A stretch of 64,000 bases of DNA from Eutreptiella sp. 'Long Island Sound 2002' (lineage: Eukaryota > Euglenozoa > Euglenophyceae > Eutreptiales > Eutreptiaceae): NCBI GenBank assembly GCA_964036045.1, contig OZ038378.1:21121941-21185940 (forward strand), in the 5' to 3' direction. Below, one piece after another: positions 23,104-33,600 of the stretch (within the stretch, counting starts at the first letter, position 1; each line of letters starts with the position of its first letter). Under the pieces are notes generated by a model that searched no databases, had not been told where the DNA came from, and saw nothing but the letters and a program-made list of their open reading frames with translations. A program made the translations under genes and the position numbers.

Positions 23104-23899
23104 GAAAAGTTTATAGTGTTTTCAGCACTGTGTTCTTGCTTCTCCTGCTGCTTGCTGTTGCTGTAGGGTGTCCTGCTGCTTGTTTTGGGAGATGAAAAGC
23201 TTTTGTTTGTTAAAATACAGTAAAGCCAAGTCAATCCAGGATAACCCAAGCCAGAAGTGTACAAGGAGAAGAGAATCAGGATCAAAGCATGAAGGGCTGC
23301 AGTGTAGACAGTGAAAGATGATTGGATATTCACAGAAACTGCAACTCAGGTCAATTAGGAATGCATATTCACAAAGATAGCTGAAATGTTTTGGAAAAGA
23401 GTTGGAAAACTGCCCCAAGGTCACTCTCTCTCCATAGTGCCATCTCAGGAGATGTGCACTCTTTGTTTTGGGTCCCATATGTGCTGAGGTGGCAGGGCAT
23501 GTGGCGATGAGGTCACTGCCATGTCACATGGGATCTTCATACTTAGCTAGGCTGACCGGGAATTGAACCCAGGACCTTTCAAAAAGAGGTGCCCAGCCCC
23601 CTAGGGTGCATACCACTAGGATAGCTAAGAATTCATGGAAAAACATAGATAAATTCATAGGCTTTACTTTGGGTCTGTCAGTGCTCAGTCCACTCAGGAA
23701 AACATGTTTTACTTCACATTGAAAGGGGATTAAGGGGTCCACTCCATATCCTGATTGGGTGTTTGGTTCCATAGGTCAAAATGTGTTATCACCACTTTTG
23801 GTTGGACCAATACTAAGATAAAAATGCATGGATGCTCAGTGCATCTCTAATACAACTAGAGTATGCCTCAAAGCAATGGAAAAGCACTTTTTCTTACTC
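23104..23899 (-). repeat. Element A2 3' LTR
   Basis: This 796-bp LTR has its partner at 61640-62435, also 796 bp, with about 17 differences counted by eye (near 98% identity). In element sense it runs GAGTAAG...CTTTTC, with GA...TC ends. A G-rich polypurine tract (CACAAGGGGG) lies just upstream in element sense at 23900-23909. The 86-nt tRNA-like module is at 23543-23628. Confidence 0.9.
23543..23628 (-). other. tRNA-like module in A2 3' LTR
   Basis: This is the same 86-nt four-arm sequence as in A1 (1495-1580), on the element's sense strand. The closing stem and B-box-like T arm are preserved; one pair of the anticodon-like stem is mismatched. Confidence 0.45.
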
Positions 23900-25226
23900 C
23901 CCCCTTGTGCTGTGGTGGCCACCACTGTCGCATTTCAGGAAAGAGGGAATTTTTCTTGGCCTTTCCTTGGTTTCCACATCTACTTTAAAATACCTACAGT
24001 TTCCCTCACACTGAAAAATGAGCGCTCACCATGGCTGCCGCTCTTTTGCTGCTCTGATTGTATCATTTCCTACAGAAGACTCAGCGCTCATGGCGCTGCC
24101 AGGGCTCCTGTGGCTTGGTTGGGTTAGTATGGGAGCATGCCAAACATGTGCATATGCATCCCTCCCTCCAAGACGCAGCGTCGACACAAACCCAACGCAA
24201 GACACATTATACACACTCGCATGGGTTCTCGTAAACCTGCTGGCGACCTGTGACCTGTCTTAGGGCGAAGGGAGTCGAAGGAAAAATTAATTTGCCCCTT
24301 GGTGGGGTCTTGGTTCTGCTCAGTCTCTCCAGGCTGCTGCGTTTCGGCCCGAACACGGCCTACTCAGCGAGGCTGCGCGTGGGTATCTGCAGAGGCAGGA
24401 ATGGGAGAATTATGGACGAATCCACGCAAAAACGAAGCGACGACACCAAAATCCGTCAAATGACGGCCTAGAATTTTTCTGAAACGACACACCTGAGCAG
24501 AATCCAATTGTGCATCTGAAGCACATTTTTATAGAAATTATAGTCATCTCTGGATTTTTTAGATCCAGAAATTCATACGCATAAAATGGCGGCGCGCAGG
24601 AGCGGCTCCTAGCGAAGCGCCGGAAAATGGAGAAATAATGGAATTATAAACGTATGTCTCACGTAGTCTTGAAAATGACGAGACACACATTAATGAATAA
24701 ACATACAGATTCCACCCACACTAATAGGAGATTCGAAAATTCAAGAATTCGACCATCAATGAAAAAGACTTCAATGAATCAGGTATAAACTACAGGTATG
24801 CTCGTCTCGTATGCCGCATACACATTGCTCGCCTCGTGTCTCCGTGAACGAGTCTTGTAGCAGCGCTAACAACGATAGGACGCGATAGAGGGATTGATTA
24901 GAAAGATTGCAGATGATTAGCGGTCAGATCAGGGTGATTAGACATACACACAAGTGCATAGCAACGTTCCTCGCGTGCGCCCCTCACTTGCTCTCTCTTC
25001 CCAGCGGTAGGTAAGGTGAGTAAGCCCAGGCGGGGCCACCCCCTGGTGGAGTTCGAGATTGTGGTTGAGATGGGCAGGTTTGCCCCACACCTTCGCGCAT
25101 ACTCGTGCATGCACACACGCATTAAAGGGTAGGCCACGCGAAGTGCGCACGGTAAACCTTGTTTAGGCTACCCAGGGGCTCCTCGGTACGTTCTTTAAGA
25201 GAACCTGAGGAGTCCCTTAAAGCTTG
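23900..25226 (-). repeat. A2 3' non-coding region, copy X2
   Basis: This is the 3' untranslated part of family A. It is nearly identical to 39217-40540 and homologous to A1 13500-14145. Short open frames on either strand are shared only because the DNA is duplicated; none has a recognisable domain. Confidence 0.75.
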
Positions 25227-26679
25227 CTTGCTTGACAAGGGTAGCTGGTCTTCCAGGTAGGTAGGTAGGTATCTTCGGGAGCTCGGGATGCCTCCTTTGA
25301 CATTGCAGGAAGAAGGTCTTACCAAGGGGACGTCCTGTCCCTCCCACTGCCCTATGTCAGGTGCCTCTTGAGCCGCTCCCGCATGTGCTTGGGAAGGCAT
25401 TGTCGCGGCCACCCGGTCCATGTGTCCCAGGTGGGAGGGTGTCCCCACATGTGTCCATGGGTAGGGCCACATGCCCCCTCCTTTGGGCGGCAGCTCTGGG
25501 GGGCTGCCCAGCCGTGTGGAGTATCTCTCACCACAAAGGGGTATTGCTCCCGCTTGTCTACGGTACGACCGCCTCACCCTTGTGGCTTGAGTTGCGGGGC
25601 CACTCTGCTTGGCAGGTGACCCCCTCCTGGACTGTGTACCGGCTCGCCTGTCACCGGTTGCTTCCATGGCTCCGGGTGACGTTTGCCATGGTCCCCGATG
25701 CAGCCTGGCCGGGCTCGGACCAGTGGCTTTGGAGTACCGCTCCTGCCACTGGCCCGGTGGGTCGGCTGGGTCGCCCCAGTGCGTCCGACCCATGGGGTAT
25801 TGGTTCTTTCCTGTCCCTCGGCCGCCCTACGTGTGTGCAGTGTCCTGGGCCGTTGGGCTCCTGTTCACTGGTGTGCCCGCGCGGGTTGCTGTGGTGCGTC
25901 TGCGGTGTCCTGGGCCAGCTGGCTCCTGTTCACCGGTGTGCTCGCTCGGTGTGTTGTGTTGCATGTGTGGTGTCCTGGGCCCCTGGGCTCCTGTTCACCG
26001 GTGTGCGTGCTGTGTGCGGTGCGCGTGTGCCATGGGTGGTTGTGTCCCTCTTCCTCCCCCCCTAATTTTCGTTTTTTTTTTACTTGTTTTTTGTTTTTGT
26101 TTTTGTTTTTTTTTTCCTGTTTCTTTTTTTGGAAAAAAGAAAAAGAAAAACAAAAAAGAGGAAAACAGAGGCGCGCGTACACTGCAGGCACAGGCATGGG
26201 CAGCTGGTGCGGCGGTGCTATAGCGTTGTGTTCTCTGGCGTGTGTCGTCGGTGCTGTGGCGGCGGTCGCGCCCCAGGGGTGCGGCTCGCGTGTCCTGATG
26301 TACATGGGTATGGGTCAGGGTGGGTTTGGTTAGGTGTCTCTTTGCTTCTGGTGCTGGCTGGTTAGGCGGCTGTGTGGGCTGTGGCTGTGGGCTGTGTCTA
26401 CGCATTTCCCTCAGCGGGCCTGGTTTGGAGTCAAGGGTTGACGGTTTCGGGATGTGGCTCGGGTTTGATTTGTGTTGGGGCTTCGGCTCGGTTAGGCTTG
26501 GGTCAGGGTGGGTTTGGTGAGGTGTCTCTTTGCTTCTGGAGCTGGCTGGTTAGGCGGCTGTGTGGGCTGTGGGTGTGGGCTGTGGTTACGTTGTTCCCTC
26601 GGCGGGTTTGGTTAGGAGTCAAGGGTTAGCGGTTTCGGGGTGTGGCTCGGGTTTGATTTGTGCTTGAGTTCTGGCTCGG
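25227..26679. other. GC/GT-rich non-coding segment within A2
   Basis: Base composition differs sharply from family A. It holds short tandem repeats around TGTCCTGGGC at 25841, 25916 and 25971, a T-rich then A-rich tract at about 26069-26160 that can form a hairpin around TTTTTTTGGAAAAAAG, and a two-copy tandem duplication at 26312-26690. No gene is recognised. It lies 3' of the open frame that ends at 26680 on the minus strand. Confidence 0.5.
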
Positions 26680-26690
26680 TTAGGCGGTTG
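26312..26690. repeat. Two-copy tandem duplication, about 188-bp unit
   Basis: GGGTCAGGGTGGGTTTGG begins a unit at 26312 and again at 26500; both units continue through GGTGTCTCTTTGCTTCTGG and end in a GGCTCGGTTAGGC block, with scattered substitutions. Confidence 0.75.
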
Positions 26691-27170
26691 CGCGGGGCCG
26701 GGCGTGTGGGTAGCGGCGTCCAGCGTGTTGTGTGGCGCGCAGGGCTCCTTGGGTGTTGTGGGTGTCGCCGGTGTCGGTGCGCCGACGCTTGTGGGGTGGT
26801 GAGGGGGTGTGTGCGTGCGGGGCTGGGCTTTGGGTGATGTCCCACAGGCGGATGCCGTCTCGCCGCGCTTCCTGGAGGGTCTCCCGCAGGCGCCTGAGGA
26901 CGTACGGGTGGTCCTGGGGCGCGGGGAGGTTGCGGGGGTGGACTCCCAGGGGAAGGAGCGCATCGGCCAGCATGGCTTCCCATGCGGCCTGCGGCATCCA
27001 CCCCCCCGCCGGCCGGAGGCGGCAGTTCTCCACCGACCCCTTGCGGGGCCAATGGACCAGGCCCTCGAGGGAGGGCTCTCCCCGGGCCCACTTCCGCAGC
27101 TCCCAGAGCTGCGTGTGGGTCCAGCGCTGCCACCACTGTTCCTGGGCGGGCCTGCGGTCTTGGGCGGAGG
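26680..27170 (-). CDS. Unrecognised GC-rich gene fragment, 3' part (split by E)
   Basis: On the minus strand the frame is open from the element E duplication (27171-27175) to the stop at 26680-26682. It encodes a Trp-rich, structured-looking stretch (EQWWQRWTHTQLWELRKWARG, about 27085-27140) followed by a helical-looking segment with LRRLRETLQEARRDGIRLWD (about 26850-26910) and a basic C-terminus. Removing E and one AGTGG joins it in frame to 37943-38836, which supports one continuous protein of several hundred residues. I do not recognise the family. The start is missing because the upstream end abuts a truncated A LTR. Confidence 0.5.
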
Positions 27171-27175
27171 AGTGG
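27171..27175. repeat. Target-site duplication of E (left)
   Basis: AGTGG flanks E on both sides (also 37938-37942), immediately next to TG...CA LTR ends. Confidence 0.9.
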
Positions 27176-27706
27176 TGTAAGTGCGGCTAGCCCCATCTGC
27201 TCAGATTTTCAGACATTCTGCCCAGATTGGCTACATTTTGGTCATTTTCTTTGCTTCGGCGGAATTGCCGCCTCGCAGCTCAGTCACAGGATATTTCCTA
27301 TATATTTCTGTTATGCCGGATTTGATTCCGCGGTCCATTTCCCGTAAATCCGCCGCATTCCGCTATTTTAGCTGGAATCGCCATTTGCCGCTGACGCGCG
27401 CTCGCGGGCCAGATCGGCCGACAATTTTACATAAATGGATTATTTAAATTCTTTCAGACAGTTTTGGACACTCAGATGTATTTAGAATAATTCCCCTCAA
27501 TTTTCTTCATAGACTGGGATTTTCTGCCGGACCACAATCAGCATGGACCTTGCTTCTGTTGTCGCTGCTCTCGCCTCCGTTGGTGTCCGAGTGTCCGGTT
27601 CTACCCCCAATAACAACATCCAGGGAGACTCCTCGCGTGCCTGCCCCACTGGTCTTGCCGGCCCCGAGCCCTCCGGCACCCACAACGACCCAGGGCAGCA
27701 CTTTCA
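27176..27706 (+). repeat. Element E 5' LTR
   Basis: This 531-bp LTR starts TGTAAGTGCGG and ends CACTTTCA. I find no difference from the 3' LTR at 37407-37937, indicating very recent insertion. The ATG of the gag open frame (27543) lies inside it, 164 bp before its end. The stretch around CTATATATTTC (27298-27308) is a possible TATA-type promoter, unproven. Confidence 0.95.
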
Positions 27707-30577
27707 TGGTAGCAGAGGCTACCTGAATGTTGTTCCTTTGGTGTCCCAACCACAGCTAGCCCCTCAGTACGGCCCCGTAGACTCCGCAACCTCCGAAGAC
27801 GTAACGATTACGCTGCCGTGGTGCTGTGCGAACGAGGCCTTGAGAGGAATGCCTTGCGCAAGCCCAAATTGCCCAAGAAGGACACAAATCAGCAGCTGTG
27901 GAGGCCCAGATTACAATCAAGATCCCAGTCGAAATTGGCCATCAAGCAGCTGGAATCTCCCAGCTTACGCTAATGGCAACGCTCCGGTGGAGCTTACGGA
28001 CTTGGCAGGTACCAATACTCCCTACCAATGTCCACATTTTGAGACCATCGATGCCGACATTGACGACATTGAGATGGGTGGTCCAGGTGAGGTACCTACC
28101 TATAATCGACCAGACAATTGGGCACAATGGGACAACCATTTGTCTTCAGAAGTGACCCGTAACCTTCAGAGTCTTGAGGCCCTGTGTCTATTAGCCACGT
28201 CTAAGCTGATAGGACAAGAAAGAATCGCCTCTGATTTTTTATTTGAATATTTTTTCCTCCTTCAAGAAGAAATTAAGACCAGGATGTGGTGGTGTTCTCA
28301 AGAGGATGAATCTTTTGCCATTTTTGTGCAGATCTGGGAGGCAAGTCCCTTCCCGAAGGAGAAGACCAAGGCACCTGTTGCCGGGCCCTCCGCCCCTCAT
28401 CCCTCTGTTTCCATCCGCGACGATCTAGCCGCCGCGGTTGAGGAAGGAATTTTAGAGGCAGCTAGGCAGGCAAGCCTGGAAATTAGGACTGAAGGAGCTC
28501 CCCAAGTGGACTCCTGGCTGCGAACCAGTGAGATTAGCGGTCCGACAGCCTGCTCAGGCCCTTCAGGACACGGTATGTACTGTCCTGCCGACTGCTCTTG
28601 CAGATTACAGCGAGATACTGAGCTCCAATTGCTCAAAGATCAAATGCAACTCATCATTCAGACGCTGGGAATTAAAGATCTTTTCAAGACCCACATGAGG
28701 TCTGAGGGCGCATCATCGGTGGAACAAACAACAGAACCGTCGGAGGAGGCGACAGAAATTTTTTCGATTGCTCCTTCGGTGGACTCTAAGACCACCGACG
28801 CAAGGATCAGCAGGACTAAGCTCAAGGAAAGGGTTACAATCTCTCGATCTCAGAGTAGATCGGCGAAGGCTAGGACTGAGGTTCAGAATGCCAAAAGAAC
28901 TGCCTCCCGTACTACCCTTCCTGCTGTTGATTCCAATGCAATTGCCCAGATGTTGCTCGCCCAGACCCTCGCCGGAGCTGGTGTGGCTAATGATGCCGCC
29001 AAGGTGTCTACCATTACGGCCGGTGTTGGGCTGGATTCACTCCTAAATCCCACTTCATTGCGACTTCGTCAGGTTGCCAAGCAACCGAAGTATAATGGAA
29101 ACCCCAGACGTTGGCCTCAGTTCCAACGGGAATTTAAATTGTGGGTTAAGACTCAAAAACTCCAGGATGATCAGTTCCTGATGGCGCTCTTGGACTGCCT
29201 TGAGGGAGCGCCGGCCAACACTTGGCTCAGAACCTGGAGTGATCGTGAAGATTCAAGTTCCCCCCTTACCTTTGATGAGGTGTGGGAACAGTTGGAGTTA
29301 CGTGGATCCCGGCTGCCTGAGGACCATTACCACCGGATGTTGAAGAATTTTCCTTCGTTCTCGCGATTAATCTTGCACGAAGTGCAGGACAAGAGACAAC
29401 GCTTCTGGAATCTCGTAGAAGAATCTGAACATTCAGGCGAAAAACTTTCTAGTGCCGAGCTGAAAAATCTGATTTTTGACAAGATCCCCTCAGAAACCGC
29501 CGCCACCCTTCGGAATCGACAGTCCGAAGAAAAGGTCAAGACCTGGTGGGCGGAAGTCGATGGCTTTGACGCCTCGGCCAACCGGTTTACCGTCAGGGAG
29601 GCACTTCAAAAGTGCTCCCCCACGTCGTTTACCAAGGTGAAATTCACTGAAAACACGTGGAAAATCAAGTTCAATGAACACGAGGATCGGGACTTGTTTG
29701 TCCAAGTCCTCAATAGGGGAGTAAGTTTCCACGGCCATCGCCTGAAGGCCAGGAACTGGGTGTTTTCGTTTACTCCGCAGGAACTGTGGGAAGAGGTTGA
29801 GAGGCTCGCTGACGCCGCCAATCAAAATTTCCATGAGGGTCTTGGGGGAAACAGGAATACCCAGCAAAACACCCAAAATGGGGCCCAAAAGGGCAACAAA
29901 AAGGTGAATGACACCCGGAATGTTCAGGATCATTGTAGCATCTGCCTTCTTCTAGGTTCTACGAACCGAGCTAAGACGCATTCCACTGCTAATCACCGAT
30001 GGTCTGCTTACGATCACAAGGTGATTGGTGAAAATGTCAGTAATCCTCAGAATTCAGACAGGAATGACAGACAGGTGCATGGTGCCAAGGGGGGAAGGGT
30101 AATTCGACCCCCTCCGGTGGAAACAAAAATACCGGAGGCCCTGGCGGGTCCCAAGGCAAAGGAAATCGGACTCCATCCGGTTCCGGTGGGCAGCCGAATG
30201 GCCAGACAGGTCCCAATGTCAACGCCGGAGGCGGAAATCGAAATCCAGGCCAAACCCCTCAATCCGGTACAAACAAAGGAAATGCTCCAGGATCACAGGG
30301 TAAGGGTAAGGGAAATCCTTCAGGAACCCCCTTCTCTGGTAAGGGCAGAGGGCGTGGCGACGGTGGTGGTCCATCATCCGGCGGCCGTGGCCGTGGACGA
30401 GGAAAGGGCAACCATCGTGTGGATCAGGTCTCAGGTGCAGACCAGGTGTCTGATGCGGATCGAGATTACGTCGAAAATGCTCTGAATCCAGCGGATGATC
30501 CGTTCCAAGATGAATGGATCGACGAAACAGGCTGTGTTCACAATGTTAACGCAGCCGCTGGAGGTCAGAACGCCTAG
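27543..30577 (+). CDS. gag: Element E gag (with a -1 frame change near its 3' end)
   Basis: Gag is the particle protein. The frame opens at ATG 27543 inside the LTR and runs through the primer site. A capsid-like helical region (about 29080-29600) contains WPQFQREFKLWVKTQKLQDD. A CX2CX11HX4H motif near 29935-29990 (CSIC...H...H) may be a variant zinc knuckle. The zero frame ends at 30485, but its last 130 or so residues lack Gag character. The -1 frame from about 30090 encodes a Gly/Asn/Lys/Arg-rich tail (GRGRGDGGG, GRGRGRGKG) like other Gags here, ending at TAG 30575-30577. A GGGGGGA heptamer (30089-30095) sits at the change, so this is either a 1-nt mutation or programmed -1 shifting. Pol follows in the -1 frame. 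Confidence 0.8.
27707..27722 (+). other. Element E primer-binding site
   Basis: TGGTAGCAGAGGCTAC follows the LTR with no spacer. Its first 12 bases are complementary to the CCTCTGCTACCA end of common eukaryotic initiator-Met tRNAs. Here it is also part of the gag reading frame (GGT AGC AGA GGC). Confidence 0.8.
30089..30138 (+). promoter_or_regulatory. Candidate -1 frameshift signal in E gag
   Basis: G GGG GGA (30089-30095) fits the X XXY YYZ slippery rule in the gag frame. Two adjacent hairpins follow: GGGT/ACCC (30097-30110) and CCTCCGGT/ACCGGAGG (30111-30138, 12-nt loop). The -1 frame gives the Gag-like RG-rich tail. A simple indel in the G run is the alternative. Confidence 0.4.
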
Positions 30578-30612
30578 GGGAGCCACGAAAATCGCCCCTC
30601 CCCAGGCGATTT
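30575..30612 (+). promoter_or_regulatory. Gag-Pol junction UAG with downstream hairpin, E
   Basis: TAG (30575-30577) is the only stop between the gag tail and pol, which is open in the same frame from 30578. A hairpin AAATCGCC/GGCGATTT (30589-30596/30605-30612) starts 11 nt after the stop. Its loop CTCCCC can instead pair with GGGGAG spanning the stop (30577-30582). Readthrough is inferred; the context UAG-GGGAGC parallels B and C. Confidence 0.5.
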
Positions 30613-33600
30613 CAGGCATGATCCCCAAATTCCTGATCGACCATTACTTGATGTAGGGTCGCTTGTCTCCTCTCCCCTGGATCCGGCAGCGGATCCTTCT
30701 GTTGTAGTGGACGAGGTTGGTGTACAGTCCAAGCACAGGGCTCGTCAGTTTGTCACAAAGCTGTGGGTCTCTAATTGCAAGGGAAATTTCCACCTCGCCA
30801 CTTGTTTGTGTGACAATGGATCAGAGGTAAATCTCCAATCCAATGCATTCTTACCCGACGACTGCGTGTTCGAGTCGCCTCATCCTGTTACCCTCGAGGG
30901 AGTTTCTGGACATTCTCTCGCAGGTGGGCAACGCGGTTGTTATATATCAACCCATTTGGTCGCTCAAGACCTTTGGGAGGAGCAAAATGTGGAAGAAGTT
31001 GTCCTTAAGGATGACTACTTCTATCGTGCTGACATAAAATATGACCTTTACTTGGGCCATCCTTGGCTTCGCAAGAACAGGGTAGCGCCCGTAGGTCATC
31101 GTCGTTGTTTTTTGCTGGAGTCAGGTCCCTTGGAGCGTCCTGAATTTCGTTTTTTGCACGCAGGGTTTAAAAGTGCAGAAGAATTTTTGAAGCAAAAAGT
31201 GACACCAAAATTTGGTGAAGATGTCACCATTGCAGAGGTGAATGGGAGTGCCGATTACTCCCAAGAGTTAGAATGTCTTCGTAGGGACTCCCAGCCACGA
31301 CGCCCTTCGCGCTGGCACTCTTCATCCTACAGAGTTGTCGACAAATGGCGCGATGCAATTTGTGAATACTTCCATGAACATCATTCCTTTTGGCCCCAGT
31401 ATGATGCCTTTGCTAACCGTATGAACAAGCGCTTTGACAAGCACTTCAGCGACGCTTGGACCCACAAATGGGCCAAGAAGTTGTGGATTAACCCTCCGTT
31501 TCACTTAATCCAGCAGGTCATCCATAAAATCAAGCAGGATAAAACCCAGGCAATTTTAGTTGTGCCCTTGTGGGACGACAAGCCTTGGTTTCAGGAATTA
31601 CAAGACATTTGTGTTGATTACATCGAACTTCCCAGGAAGATTAAGCTGTATGCCAGGGACGACACAGGTCCCCTGCCACAGCGGTCCTGGAGTTCGCTTG
31701 CATTCCTGGTGGATGGAAAGCTTTCTGACTCTAATTCTGCCGATTCTAGTACAGATTCCTGTGTTGGGTCTGAATCTGAGGTTGAGCGTGGTACTGATGA
31801 TGAATCTATTTTTTCTGATTTTTGTCCGTCAGATACCCAAGGTGATTCAACGTCCAATAGATCCGCCTCGACTCCCTCTTCTCCAATACGGTCGACATCG
31901 AAAAGAATCTTCAGTGCACGGGCGAGGAAAAATCTCCAATCGCGCCGCAAATTCAGAGTTTTTTATGAAAAACCCCCTGTGGAAGCTTTCATGGATCCTT
32001 TCGAGGAGCTGGATCGCGAAGAAAATCTCTGGGATTTCGACACAAGACCCACCTATCTTCAAGAGGCAGTGAATACGGACCTGTTTAGGGACATCCGTAA
32101 GAAGATTCTTCCTGCCAAAGCCGAAGAAGTCGCCAAAGTTTTTTCGACAGTAATCCCTGGCGATCAGGTGGACACTGAATTGTGTTCGAGGTCAAGAGAA
32201 AAGATTTTTGAGGAACGGAAGGACACAACCCTTTCAGGGAAGTTGATCAAAGATCCCCCTGTCCGTGGACAGTTCGGTGAAGCCTTCATCGAGCTTCGTG
32301 AAGGGTACAAGGCAAAAAAACAGCGCCCTTATGAAAATCATGGACACAAACATGAGATTCTCAGAAAAATCATTGAGAGAAATCTCAGGGAATTTGGTTG
32401 GCTTGAGGGTTGTATGACCAGCGAATGGTGCTGTTCACCCTTCACAGTCCCGAAGCCACCGCCTGCAGACCAGAACACCATTGATGGCTGGCGAATGGTG
32501 GTTGATTTTCGCAATCTTAACGCCGAAACCAAGGCGGATTCACACCCCCTGCCCCTCATTGAGGAGGAAATCGCCAAGAGGGCAAGAGGTCGTTTGTTCT
32601 CGGTGCTGGATCTCCGTCACGGCTTTCACCAAATGCCGTTGAGGAAGGACAGCAGACCTCTTACCTGTATGTGCACGCCATGTGGCCCAGTCCAATGGAC
32701 CGTCATGCCCATGGGGCTGAAGAACGCCCCCTCATTTTTTCAAAGAATGATGGAGGATGTGCTGTTCACAACCCATCCTGAGCTTCGTGCCTTCGTGAGT
32801 GTGTACATAGATGACATAATCATCGCGACGGAGGGGGAGGGACTGACCGAAGCCGAGCTGGTGGCCCTACATGAGAAGCAGCTGAACCAAGTTTTGGACA
32901 TTCTTGACGCCAATCAGCTGATTTGTGGGCCAAAGAAGGGAAAATTATTTTTAAAATCAGTCAAATTTTGTGGTTCTCTCCTAGAGAACGGCACCCGACG
33001 ACCCAGTCCAGGGAAGCTCGTCGCTATTCAGAAGTGGAAGCGCCCTGAGACGATCACGGAGTTGAGAGGATTCCTGGGTTGTTGCAATTTTTACCACACT
33101 TTTGTGCCAAATTATGCCAAATTTGCTGCCCCCCTCACTGAATTATTGAAGGTAGGGAGAGATGCGGGCAAGGCAGGTTCAAAGGTTCGTGTCAAGTGGA
33201 CTGACGAGTGCGAGGAGGCCTTCCATCACTTGAAGGCAGCCCTCTGCGAAGTCGCCACGTTGCATGTGCCCCAATTTGACCGACCCTTCTACATTGGAAC
33301 CGACGCATCTAGGTACGCGATCGGAGCTGTCCTTGAACAGGTTGATGAAGCCACCGGCGATCATTACCCTCTTGCATTTTGGTCTCGGAAGCTAGCTCCA
33401 CGCCAAATGCAATGGTCGCCGCGTGAGCAAGAGACTTACGCCATCATCTGTGCTTTAAAAAAGTACCAATCGTGGGTTGGCACCAATCGAGTCGAGGTCC
33501 TGACGGATCATCGATCTCTGGAGTATTGGGCCACTGAACACATTGATACTGTCGCGAGCCCAGCTGGTCGACGGGCCAGATGGCGCGAATTTCTCTCTCT

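Noticed and set aside
24898-25137. 79-codon open frame in the A 3' region, also at 40215-40454 and partly in A1
   Set aside because: Identity between X1 and X2 is just DNA duplication; the A1 version differs by indels and no domain is visible.
30577-30612. Full H-type pseudoknot after the E gag stop
   Set aside because: Both stems at once would leave a 1-nt loop to cross a 6-bp stem, which is sterically unlikely; the two pairings are better viewed as alternatives.
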